The notes beneath the pieces were generated by a model that saw nothing but the letters and a program-made list of their open reading frames with translations, was not told where the DNA came from and made no database searches. Source: CAYJIX01 sp964370375 (GTDB lineage: Bacteria; Desulfobacterota; Desulfovibrionia; Desulfovibrionales; Desulfovibrionaceae). From it: a stretch of 64,000 nt of DNA. Below are positions 50,970-58,937 of the stretch, piece after piece. The stretch lies in the NCBI GenBank assembly GCA_964370375.1, contig CAYJIX010000002.1, positions 1-64,000 of the forward strand, read 5' to 3'. Within the stretch, counting starts at the first letter, position 1, and each line of letters begins with the position of its first letter. A program made the position numbers and the translations under genes.

Positions 50970-51908
50970 ATGCAAAGTATTTCTTTTACCAATGAATATG
51001 CTTTAGCCTTCAAAACAGGTTCTTTGTTGGCTCTATCCTTAATGCTTCTTGTATGCAGCGCATTTTGGCAGCAAGCACATGCTGCCCAGCCAAAAACAAG
51101 TCTGCGCATCATTTATTCAGCCAATACCTTGGGGCAGCTTTCCCCTTTATACACGTCAGAAGGTTCCTTAGGCGGCCTTGCAAGGCGCGAATCTGCCATA
51201 GCACAGCTTAAAAGCACAAAGCCTGCCCCAAACATGCACCTTGTGGGCAGTCATGAATTTGCCGCAGACAGTAACCAAGGGGCTGTACCTCTTTTAGGCA
51301 CAAACTTATCTACCGACACAATCAGGCGTATTTATAATCTGCTCAATATTGATGTGGGCTACCTTTCAACAGAGGCTGCGGCGCTGTTTCGCATAGCCCA
51401 AAGCCTGCCCATTAATTTTCATGTCTTATCCACCATGCCTGTGGTTGAGCGATTGCAGGTTAGTGGACAAAGTATCGGCGTTGTGCTTTTTCCGCCCATC
51501 ATTGACAAGTCCGGAAAACCCTATACCCCAAGCAAAGCTCGAAACACCTTGGCTGCCGTGCTCAAAGCAGGGAAAAAGGTTAGCGATGCCAGCCTGGTTA
51601 TTGGGGTAAGTCCGTGGGGGGCTGATTTTGAGAAAAGCGCGTTGCCTCATTTGAGCGGCGTTTTTCACATGATATTCGGGGGGGGCTCGGGAGGAGCACA
51701 AGGGGCTGCCATCCTTGCGCAAGCTCCCAGCGTTCTTTGGATACGGCCCGGAGAAAACGGCTATAGCCTTAACATTGTCAATGTGTTGCGCATGCCGGGT
51801 AAAGGGCGACATCCATCTTGGATTTTTGGAAAAAATGTCACTGCCGAACAAATCCTTTTGACAGATGTCATAAAAGATAGCCCTAAGGTTAATGCACTGC
51901 TGCATTAA
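50970..51908 (+). CDS. Secreted UshA-like (5'-nucleotidase/metallophosphoesterase-like) protein
   Basis: About 312 residues from the ATG at 50970, chosen because it yields a signal peptide (KTGSLLALSLMLLVCSAFWQQ, ending near AHA). In-frame ATGs up to 50877 are possible and no start has a strong ribosome site. After the signal comes SLRIIYSANTLGQLSPLYTSEG followed by GGLARRESAI, the pattern of UshA-type proteins, in which this first segment normally holds metal ligands. Here the Asp/His ligands of true 5'-nucleotidases are not obvious, so it may be a non-catalytic relative. Later motifs include IDVGYLSTEA and HMIFGGGSGG. Confidence 0.55.
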   Translation: MQSISFTNEYALAFKTGSLLALSLMLLVCSAFWQQAHAAQPKTSLRIIYSANTLGQLSPLYTSEGSLGGLARRESAIAQLKSTKPAPNMHLVGSHEFAADSNQGAVPLLGTNLSTDTIRRIYNLLNIDVGYLSTEAAALFRIAQSLPINFHVLSTMPVVERLQVSGQSIGVVLFPPIIDKSGKPYTPSKARNTLAAVLKAGKKVSDASLVIGVSPWGADFEKSALPHLSGVFHMIFGGGSGGAQGAAILAQAPSVLWIRPGENGYSLNIVNVLRMPGKGRHPSWIFGKNVTAEQILLTDVIKDSPKVNALLH

Positions 51909-51975
51909 GTTATTGACATTCGTCTTTTTCCTATTATTTCCTCAATGGTGGTGTTTAAAGCCAGCGTGCCTTTTG

Positions 51976-52241
51976 AGAGTCCTGCACAATTATTTTTTAA
52001 CTTTATTTTTGTGCTTTTGTGCTAAATGTTCAAGTGCTTGAAATTTACTTGTGCAGGATAAAAGGCACATCTCTGCTCTTTGTATCCGTAACACTCGTTC
52101 CTCGTGTAACGGCTATACCCCTAGCGTGGTCCCCTTCGGGCAGGAACGATGCAAGCGAATTGCACCTACTCTTGATTTTTGGTCGCATTGGCTAGCGCCA
52201 ACGCTCCAAAAGACTCAGCACAATGAATTGTGCAGGAGTCT
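51976..52241 (+). repeat. Family-1 MITE-like element, copy C
   Basis: 266 bp. The left end AGAGTCCTGCACAATT and right end AATTGTGCAGGAGTCT are near-perfect inverted repeats (one mismatch). A direct repeat TTTTG flanks both sides (51971-51975, 52242-52246). Internal features: GCTCTTTGTATCCGTAACAC block (52075 on), a CCCTTCGGGC hairpin, the 'gatttttggtcgcattggct' block shared with copy D, and the terminal hairpin. No ORF. Confidence 0.75.
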
Positions 52242-52270
52242 TTTTGCAAAAAAGGCACGAAATGGCGTTT

Positions 52271-52855
52271 TTAGCTTTTACGATACAGGCGTGTTGGGCA
52301 CAGTAGGCGTAAGGAATGCGCTTCAAGGCAGATGGTATTTGCCGCCCCTTTTGTTAGTTCTGTAACTATTTGATCTTGCGAAAGGCGCTGAACAGAACCT
52401 TCATCAAGGCTGCTGTCTGCCAGAGAAAGCACTGCATCGGTCATGTGGGTTCCACATGTCCAGTGGAAAATGTAGGGCTGGTTGTGCAAATCATAGCGGA
52501 TAAAACGGAACACGGCCATATGGTGTGGCGATTGGCCAAGCCAGGTATCAAGGCAATGCCATAGGGTTTGCGCTGAAATTTCGTCTTCTTTCATAAAGGG
52601 GCGTTGCACGAAAAGAGGTCGCTGTTTACACTGAATGTTCAGCATATGGTCTACTAAATCTACGTATGATGTGCGCTGGTCAAGAACCATGGCAAAATAG
52701 TGCGGGACGCGGGCAAGGTCAAGCAAGGTGTCGTGCAATATCTTCCTACAGGCTAGTTTGCGCAAACCGTGGGTATGTCGTAATGCATTGAGCACGGCAT
52801 AAATGGCACAAAAAATGTCAATCTGCCCCTGATAAAGCGGTGTAAGCTGTTGCAT
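52271..52855 (-). CDS. Uncharacterised protein with cysteine-peptidase-like motifs
   Basis: I do not recognise the family of this 194-residue protein. The N-terminus LYQGQIDIFCAIYAVLNALR places a Gln seven residues before a Cys in a YAVLNA helix, the arrangement of the oxyanion Gln and nucleophile in papain-like and C39-like peptidases. Near residue 130, PYIFHWTCGTHMTDAVLSLADS could supply the His and the acidic/polar third residue. No signal peptide or membrane segment. It lies right after repeat copy C in the opposite orientation, and its own RBS is weak (AAGGAAAAAAC). Function is inference only. Confidence 0.5.
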   Translation of the reverse strand: MQQLTPLYQGQIDIFCAIYAVLNALRHTHGLRKLACRKILHDTLLDLARVPHYFAMVLDQRTSYVDLVDHMLNIQCKQRPLFVQRPFMKEDEISAQTLWHCLDTWLGQSPHHMAVFRFIRYDLHNQPYIFHWTCGTHMTDAVLSLADSSLDEGSVQRLSQDQIVTELTKGAANTICLEAHSLRLLCPTRLYRKS

Positions 52856-53076
52856 GTTTTTTCCTTAAAGAGGCGGACGTTGCGAAGATGTTAGGATTTT
52901 TGCCTTTAGGATGCGGTTTCGTCAAGCCTTGGGGGACAAACTGTGATCAACAAAGAGCTGCCCATAGTGTTCAATAAAGAACTTGCTACAGAGCGTATTC
53001 AGTGGCAAATTACTACCGTTGTTGGTAAGACAGAATGGTATTGTGGTGACAAAACTTTTGCAAATGTGAATGACCC
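52856..53076. other. Intergenic region before the OppD-like gene
   Basis: 220 bp, no gene recognised and no clear promoter. Confidence 0.35.
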
Positions 53077-54120
53077 ATGCTCCAAACCCCTTCGCCCATT
53101 TTGAATCCCTCCATAACGGATGCGTCAAGCTCTGCTTTTTTATTGCAAGTAGAGGGGCTTAGTGTATGGCTTGATACAGCCTACGGTCCTTTGCATGCTG
53201 TTCGCGATGTTTCCTTCACGCTGCAAGGGGGCAAGGTTTTATGTCTTGTGGGCGAGTCAGGGTGCGGTAAAAGCATGACAGCCTTAGCGTTATTGCAATT
53301 ATTGCCCGATGCAGCTTGCAAAACAAAAGGTTCTGTATACTTACAAGAACAAGACCTTACAAGGTGTTCTGAAAAGGATTTATGCCACATCCGCGGTAAA
53401 GATGTGGCCATGATTTTTCAAGAACCCATGACATCGCTCAATCCTGTGATGTCTGTGGGGATGCAATCCATAGAACCACTCGTAAGGCACCTAAAATATT
53501 CAAAAAAAGCTGCGCGTGAAAAAATTATTGAGCTTTTTCATCAGGTTGGAATACCAGCAGCGCACAAACGCTTTGACGAATACCCCCACCAATTATCCGG
53601 CGGTATGCGTCAACGGGTTATGATTGCCACAGCTCTTGCCTGTAATCCCAGTTTGCTTGTGGCGGACGAGCCAACAACAGCCCTTGACGTAACCATACAG
53701 AGGCAAATTTTACAACTATTGCGCCAGCAGATGCAAGAGCGTAATATGGGGCTTGTGCTCATCACCCATGACCTTGGTGTTGTGGCTGAAATGGCAGACG
53801 AGGTAGGGGTTATGTATGCTGGGCACATGGTGGAAAAAGCGCCTGTTCATAGGCTGTTTGACAAACCGCTACACCCGTATACCCAAGGTTTGATGGGAGC
53901 AAGTCCAAGCTTTGAAACCCGTGACCTTGGGCCATTACAGGTTGTACCCGGCACAGTGCCCACTGCGAGCGAATTGTGTCACGAACTGGCCCAAGGTTGC
54001 CCTTTTAGGCCGCGTTGTTCGCATGCAATGCCTGTATGCCAAACAATGCCAAAGCCTGTATGTTTTGACGAAGGACAAGACGTGGCATGCTGGTTGTACG
54101 CTGCCACACAGACTGCGTAG
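53077..54120 (+). CDS. Oligopeptide/dipeptide ABC transporter ATP-binding protein (OppD/DppD type)
   Basis: A 347-residue ABC ATPase for peptide or nickel uptake. Motifs: Walker A LVGESGCGKSMTAL (near 60), Q-loop MIFQEPMTSLNPVM, signature LSGGMRQRVMIA, Walker B LLVADEPTTALD, H-loop ITHDLGV. The C-terminal extension carries the Cys-rich CPFRPRCSHAMPVCQ of the OppD/DppD family. No permease, binding protein or OppF partner is adjacent, so it is an orphan here and must work with components elsewhere. The ribosome site is weak. It is followed at 50 bp by grpE. Confidence 0.9.
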   Translation: MLQTPSPILNPSITDASSSAFLLQVEGLSVWLDTAYGPLHAVRDVSFTLQGGKVLCLVGESGCGKSMTALALLQLLPDAACKTKGSVYLQEQDLTRCSEKDLCHIRGKDVAMIFQEPMTSLNPVMSVGMQSIEPLVRHLKYSKKAAREKIIELFHQVGIPAAHKRFDEYPHQLSGGMRQRVMIATALACNPSLLVADEPTTALDVTIQRQILQLLRQQMQERNMGLVLITHDLGVVAEMADEVGVMYAGHMVEKAPVHRLFDKPLHPYTQGLMGASPSFETRDLGPLQVVPGTVPTASELCHELAQGCPFRPRCSHAMPVCQTMPKPVCFDEGQDVACWLYAATQTA

Positions 54121-54170
54121 TATTGTAACGCCAAAAGGCGAAGCATAGCGACTTTTGTAAGGAGATACTA

Positions 54171-54731
54171 ATGACAAAATTACCTGAAGATTTTGAAAAT
54201 CCTCTTGTTTCTGATGAAATTCCACAGGTTGAAGAACCTTTTATTGATACTCAAACCCTTATAGCCCGTTGTCAAGAGCAGATTTGCCCAGTCTGTACCG
54301 TTAAGCAAGAGGCCGAAGAGGTTCGACTGTTGGCCCTAGCTGAAATGGAAAATTTTAAAAAACGCATACAAAGGGAAAAAGACGAGCAGGTCAAATATGC
54401 GGCAGAAAATGTCCTTGCCGATCTATTACCTATCATTGACAGCCTTGATTTAGCCATTCAATATGGCAGTAAGGATGAGGCGTGCAAAGATTTGCTCACA
54501 GGCGTTGCCATGACGCGTAAGCTTTTTATCGATGCCATGAAAAACCATGGCCTTGTGCCTGCAGGCGTTGTGGGCGAACCCTTTGATCCTGAAGTGCACG
54601 AAGCTGTGGCCCATGAAGAACGTGACGATATGGAGCCCAACAGCATTGCCACCTTGCACCAGCAAGGTTATCGGTTAAAAGAGCGATTGTTGCGACCTGC
54701 TAAGGTGGCTGTAAGTCGAAAATCTTCATAA
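54171..54731 (+). CDS. grpE: Nucleotide exchange factor GrpE
   Basis: A 186-residue dimeric co-chaperone that removes ADP from DnaK. The acidic N-terminus leads to a long helix (LLALAEMENFKKRIQREKDEQ, the family hallmark), then ENVLADLLPIIDSLDLAIQ, and the C-terminal beta domain DPEVHEAVAHEERDDMEPNSI and VLQQGY-like LHQQGYRLKERLLRPAKV. Unusually, the N-terminal part has a CPVC pair (EQICPVCTVKQEAEE). TAAGGAG precedes the ATG. It is separated from dnaK by 30 kb. Confidence 0.95.
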   Translation: MTKLPEDFENPLVSDEIPQVEEPFIDTQTLIARCQEQICPVCTVKQEAEEVRLLALAEMENFKKRIQREKDEQVKYAAENVLADLLPIIDSLDLAIQYGSKDEACKDLLTGVAMTRKLFIDAMKNHGLVPAGVVGEPFDPEVHEAVAHEERDDMEPNSIATLHQQGYRLKERLLRPAKVAVSRKSS

Positions 54732-54761
54732 TTTACGAGTGTTTGCCATGAGCTTGGCACG

Positions 54762-55916
54762 ATGAAAACTCATGCAACGATACCCTCTGTGGCATCACAG
54801 CCTTCTCTCAAGGTCATGCAGGTTGAGCATGGCCTTGTGCGTATTATTGTAGGAGGCAATTGGACGTTACAAGGCCAGGGCGTTGACATCACAAACGCAC
54901 TTCAAGCCCTAGATCAAGGGCATGTTCGGCGGCTTGAGCTTAGCGCAAAAAACCTTGCACAATGGGACAGTACTCTCCTTGTTCTTACAACCAAGCTGGT
55001 CACTAAAGCCAGTGAACGCGGCATTGCCGTTGACAATACTTTGCCTGAGGGTGTTCAAAACCTTACCCGCCTAGCCCTTGCCGTTCCTCCCAACACCTCA
55101 GCTGAACGTATCGAACATGTAGAAGGAATCCTGGCAAAACTAGGGGGCATGGCTTTAAGCATACCAAAAACCACACAAAACGTGTTGGCATTTTTTGGTG
55201 ATGTTGGCTTTTGCGTTATGCGATTATTGCGTGGGCGTTCATCATGCACCATGCGGCAAACGTGGTTGTGTATCCAAGAGTGCGGCGTGGAATCATTAGC
55301 CATTGTTTCACTCATTAGCATGTTAGTTGGGCTTATTTTGGCCTTTGTCGGGGTCATCCAGCTGAGCATGTTCAATGCTGAAATTTATGTATCAAGCCTT
55401 GTGGCAGTAGGCATGACGCGTATCATGGGAGCCATTATGACAGGGGTTATCCTGTCAGGCCGAATGGGGGCCTCGTATGCAGCGGTTATAGGCACCATGC
55501 AAGTGAACGAAGAGGTTGACGCCTTATCCACCTTAGGTATTGATCCCTATGATTTTTTACTCATGCCTCGGCTTATCGCCATGTCTTTAATGACGCCGAT
55601 TCTTGTAATATATGCAGATTTTATGGGAATATTAGGTGGTTTTTTTGTGGGCGTGTTTGCCCTTGGCCTTGATCCTGCCGAATACATCGCATTTTCTGAA
55701 AAAGGCTTTACCTTTAATGGCTTATGGGTTGGCGTTTTTCATGGTTTTGTGTTTGGGATTATTGTGGCTTTGACAGGGTGTTATCAGGGGCTTCGCTGTG
55801 GACGCAGTGCCGAAGCTGTAGGTGTGGCCACCACATCGGCAGTGGTCTATTCCATTGTGGGCATTGTTGTTGCCACAGCCATACTCACCATTACCTTTAA
55901 TGTGCTTGGCCTATGA
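54762..55916 (+). CDS. mlaE: Lipid-transport ABC permease MlaE with N-terminal STAS-like domain
   Basis: A 384-residue permease of the Mla system, which moves phospholipid across the inner membrane. The first ~120 residues form a soluble STAS/MlaB-like domain (LVRIIVGGNWTLQGQGVDITN, RRLELSAKNLAQWDSTLLV), fused to an MlaE/YrbE permease with five or so helices: SLISMLVGLILAFVGVIQL, TGVILSGRMGASYAAVIGTM, EEVDALSTLGIDPYDFLLMPR, FMGILGGFFVGVF, VYSIVGIVVATAILTITFN. The fusion replaces a separate mlaB. The stop overlaps the mlaF start by 4 bp. Confidence 0.92.
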   Translation: MKTHATIPSVASQPSLKVMQVEHGLVRIIVGGNWTLQGQGVDITNALQALDQGHVRRLELSAKNLAQWDSTLLVLTTKLVTKASERGIAVDNTLPEGVQNLTRLALAVPPNTSAERIEHVEGILAKLGGMALSIPKTTQNVLAFFGDVGFCVMRLLRGRSSCTMRQTWLCIQECGVESLAIVSLISMLVGLILAFVGVIQLSMFNAEIYVSSLVAVGMTRIMGAIMTGVILSGRMGASYAAVIGTMQVNEEVDALSTLGIDPYDFLLMPRLIAMSLMTPILVIYADFMGILGGFFVGVFALGLDPAEYIAFSEKGFTFNGLWVGVFHGFVFGIIVALTGCYQGLRCGRSAEAVGVATTSAVVYSIVGIVVATAILTITFNVLGL

Positions 55917-56683
55917 ACATACCCACTCCCTTCATCACCATTGAAAACCTCACCGTTGCCTATGGCGACTATGCGGTGCAAAAGAATTTGTCCTTTTCCA
56001 TCAATCGCCAAGATGTTTTTATCATCATGGGGGCAAGTGGCTGTGGGAAAAGCTCGCTTTTACGAGTCCTTGTGGGACTTTTAGAGCCTGCCTCTGGACG
56101 AGTTTTTTATGGCAATGAGGACTTTTGGGCAAGTTCGTCACAAAAACGCGAAGACATTCTTAGGCGCACAGGCTTGCTTTTTCAAAGCGGCGCCTTGTGG
56201 AGCTCCATGACCTTGGCAGAAAATGTGGCCATCCCTTTAGAGCGGTATACAAGGCTTAGCCCTGCTCAAATTCGTGAACAATGTAGGCTTAAGCTGTCCC
56301 TTGTGGGGCTTGCCGGCTTTGAAGACTACTATCCTTCAGAAATTAGTGGCGGCATGCGAAAAAGGGCAGGCCTTGCACGGGCCTTGGCCCTAGATCCTGA
56401 ACTGGTTTTTTTTGATGAACCTTCAGCCGGTTTAGATCCTTTAAGTGCGGCCTTGCTTGATGAATTGATTTTAGAACTTAAGGAAAATCTGGGCATGACC
56501 GTTGTGGTTGTAACTCACGATTTGGACAGTATTTTTACCATAGGCAATAACGCGGTGTTTCTTGATGCCGTGACGCATACGCAGCTTGCTGTGGGGTCTC
56601 CTAATGATCTGCGTCATGATACATCAAACCCTGAAGTTGTTCGTTTTCTTAACCGAGGTAAAATCTCGTTAGGTGCGGAATAA
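55913..56683 (+). CDS. mlaF: Mla-type ABC transporter ATP-binding protein
   Basis: A 256-residue ABC ATPase that powers MlaE. Walker A IMGASGCGKSSLLR (near 40), Q-loop LLFQSGALWSSMTL (the MlaF-type Q-S-G-A-L), signature ISGGMRKRAGLARALA, Walker B LVFFDEPSAGLDP, H-loop VVTHDLD. The C-terminal residues fold over the dimer as in MlaF. Overlap with mlaE and a 2-bp gap to mlaD show one operon. Confidence 0.95.
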   Translation: MNIPTPFITIENLTVAYGDYAVQKNLSFSINRQDVFIIMGASGCGKSSLLRVLVGLLEPASGRVFYGNEDFWASSSQKREDILRRTGLLFQSGALWSSMTLAENVAIPLERYTRLSPAQIREQCRLKLSLVGLAGFEDYYPSEISGGMRKRAGLARALALDPELVFFDEPSAGLDPLSAALLDELILELKENLGMTVVVVTHDLDSIFTIGNNAVFLDAVTHTQLAVGSPNDLRHDTSNPEVVRFLNRGKISLGAE

Positions 56684-56685
56684 GC

Positions 56686-57657
56686 ATGAGCAAACAAGCC
56701 AGTAAAGCCTTGGTCGGGGCGTTTATGGTCGGCGGCATTTCATTATTGATTGCAGCTGTCGTTGTTTTTGGAGGTGGTTCGTTTTTTGAAAACCGCCTAA
56801 AATTTGCGGTGTTTTTTGACAGCTCTGTCATGGGGCTTTCCGTTGGGGCGCCTGTCATGTTTAGGGGGGTTCCTGTGGGACGTGTTGACAGTATCCATTT
56901 GAACACCACGCTAGATTCCTTTGTCGTTACAACACCGGTGATCATTGACTTGACGTATCATGGGCTTACAGATTTGTCTGATGGGAAACTTAGCATTGAA
57001 AAATTGCAAGAATTTGTAGACCATGGGCTACGAGCACGCCTTGTTTCGCAAAGCTTTGTCACGGGGCAACTTTTGGTGGAGCTCAATTTTTATGAAAAAA
57101 ATGAACCGGGTTTGAAACCGGTAGAAAATGTCACTGTATACAATGAGATACCTGTAATCCCCAGCATTCCTTCGCGACTAGACACCGTTGTCCAACGACT
57201 TCGCGATTTGCCCATCGAAGACATAGGCCAAAGCGTGCTTGACATCACAGTGTCGCTCAGCAACATCCTTAAAAAAGCAGAAAATTCCAAGATCATGGAT
57301 AATGTGGGTGAGTTTACGCAATATGTTGAAAATGTCAGTACGAATGTGAACAGCATTATCACAAAATTGCAGCAAACCATTACACATTATGATCAATTGG
57401 CAACAACAGCCACTGAAAAGGTTGTCGATACATCAGATACACTTGAGACCTTTTTTAAAAACGCCAACCTTTTAATGCAAAAAATGCAAGAGGTTGTGCA
57501 GGACATGCAGGAACTAGCCAATCCCAACAGCACTTCTGTAACCGGATTGAATCAAGCCTTGCGCGAAGTTACCGAGGCAGCTCGCGCGCTGCGTAGCTTG
57601 AGCGATACGCTTGAAAGAACTCCAGAAGTGTTACTTCGTGGAAGAGGAAAACCATAA
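56686..57657 (+). CDS. mlaD: MCE-domain substrate-binding protein MlaD
   Basis: A 323-residue inner-membrane-anchored MCE protein that forms a hexameric lipid channel. A single N-terminal helix (ALVGAFMVGGISLLIAAVVVF) is followed by the MCE domain (KFAVFFDSSVMGLSVGAPVMF then RGVPVGRVDSI), and a long helical C-terminal region (about residues 170-310, rich in heptad-like Leu/Val/Asn: VGEFTQYVENVSTNVNSIITK) of the kind forming elongated needles in larger MCE proteins. It overlaps the following lipoprotein gene by one base. Confidence 0.92.
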   Translation: MSKQASKALVGAFMVGGISLLIAAVVVFGGGSFFENRLKFAVFFDSSVMGLSVGAPVMFRGVPVGRVDSIHLNTTLDSFVVTTPVIIDLTYHGLTDLSDGKLSIEKLQEFVDHGLRARLVSQSFVTGQLLVELNFYEKNEPGLKPVENVTVYNEIPVIPSIPSRLDTVVQRLRDLPIEDIGQSVLDITVSLSNILKKAENSKIMDNVGEFTQYVENVSTNVNSIITKLQQTITHYDQLATTATEKVVDTSDTLETFFKNANLLMQKMQEVVQDMQELANPNSTSVTGLNQALREVTEAARALRSLSDTLERTPEVLLRGRGKP

Positions 57658-58286
57658 TGAGAGCAGAAAAAATAACAAAAAGCGGCAGGGCCCATTGGTG
57701 CACTTTTGTGGCCTTTATAGCAATCGTGCTTGGCCTTGGCGGTTGTGCTTTTATGGAGCGCAGCCCGGCAAGCTCGTACTATATCCTTACGGCACAAGAA
57801 GCCCCCCAAAGCAAGGTTATAGCTACAGAATCCTTGGACTCAACCATTGCCATAGGCCCCATCATGCTGCCTGGCTACCTTGACAGGAATCAAATCTTTT
57901 TACGCCAAAATAATGATGTGGATGTGCATATTGCCGAATTTCACCTTTGGGCCGAACCGCTTGATGAAGGCATTGGCAGGGTTTTGAGCACCGTTATTTC
58001 CAACGCGTTATCAGCAAAAAATATTCTGGTTGTGTCCTTGCGTGATACAGGCAGTCGTAACTGGAAAATACGAATTGATATCAATAGATTTGATGGGTCT
58101 CTTGGAAAGTCGGCAGTGCTCGACGCCCGTTGGGTTTTGTTTGATTATAAAGGGGATGCCCATGCTCAGGGAATCTTTGTTGACAGCGAACCTTCAGGCG
58201 ATTCTATAACAAGCTTGGTTCATGCACAGAGCGAACTTTTGCAACGTTTTGCCTTGGTTTTGGCCAAACGCATGGAAAGTTTATAG
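57657..58286 (+). CDS. Mla/Pqi-associated outer-membrane lipoprotein (PqiC-like, ABC-type transport auxiliary)
   Basis: A 209-residue lipoprotein. The N-terminal helix FVAFIAIVLGLGGC contains the lipobox LGGC (Cys near residue 30), processed to a lipidated protein; acylation would involve the Lnt encoded at 46 kb. After the Cys, SPASSYYILTAQEAP and SLDSTIAIGPIMLPGYLDRNQIFL match the auxiliary lipoprotein family that partners MCE systems. The Asp after the lipobox +1 is not present (AFMERS), suggesting outer-membrane sorting. Last gene of the mla operon. Confidence 0.85.
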   Translation: MRAEKITKSGRAHWCTFVAFIAIVLGLGGCAFMERSPASSYYILTAQEAPQSKVIATESLDSTIAIGPIMLPGYLDRNQIFLRQNNDVDVHIAEFHLWAEPLDEGIGRVLSTVISNALSAKNILVVSLRDTGSRNWKIRIDINRFDGSLGKSAVLDARWVLFDYKGDAHAQGIFVDSEPSGDSITSLVHAQSELLQRFALVLAKRMESL

Positions 58287-58365
58287 TGTTGAACCTCCAC
58301 AACGAGGCGTACAAACATCAGAGCATTTTTATAGGGCTTTAAGGTTGTGAAGTGTCCAAAAAGGC

Positions 58366-58905
58366 TTATGTTTTGTAGCGATAGGTCACATCCACAATAC
58401 CATTATAATGTGTAGTTGAAATGAGCTGCAAAGAATGCTTATCGTGTGTGGTAAACAAGCGAATCCCTTCTCCCAAAATTGTTGGTATGATGGAAATAGT
58501 ATACTCATCCACAAGCTTTAAAGCCATGCACTGATTGATAATAGAAGCACCGCCGCAGACCCAAATGTTTTTCCCGCCCATTTGCTTGAGTTTACGTATG
58601 CAGGTTTGGATATCCTCCTGCACAAAAAATATGCCGTTTTTGCTGTGAAGTGGCTTATGGGTAAAGACGTAACATTGCTTGCCGGCATAGGGCCATGCAT
58701 TTGGCGAAAGTTCTGAAATTATTTGATGATACGTAGTATAGCCTAAGAGGATCGTATCAACAGTTTCCATAAACTTTGGATACGTGCCTTCATTATTTTC
58801 ATCACTCCCATCACCGCAAAGCCAATGAACGCCGCCCTTGGCATCTGCTATATACCCATCTAGGCTCATGGCGATATAGACGACGACTTCTTTTTGTTCA
58901 TGCAC
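58366..58905 (-). CDS. Dihydrofolate-reductase-fold protein (RibD C-terminal type)
   Basis: About 179 residues if started at the GTG at 58905, which has AAAAGG eight bases upstream; a TTG at 58935 is an alternative. The fold is that of the YwjB/YyaP-like DHFR family: VVVYIAMSLDGYIADAKGGVHWL, DTILLGYTTYHQI, then VCGGASIINQCMALKLVDEYTI and IIPTILGEGIRLF. NADPH-dependent reductase activity is likely, but the substrate is unknown and true folate reduction is doubtful. It follows the aldo/keto reductase gene on the same strand by a few bases, probably one transcript. Confidence 0.8.
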   Translation of the reverse strand: MHEQKEVVVYIAMSLDGYIADAKGGVHWLCGDGSDENNEGTYPKFMETVDTILLGYTTYHQIISELSPNAWPYAGKQCYVFTHKPLHSKNGIFFVQEDIQTCIRKLKQMGGKNIWVCGGASIINQCMALKLVDEYTISIIPTILGEGIRLFTTHDKHSLQLISTTHYNGIVDVTYRYKT

Positions 58906-58937
58906 AGCAGACACCTTTTGTAGTATCAATTGCAATA

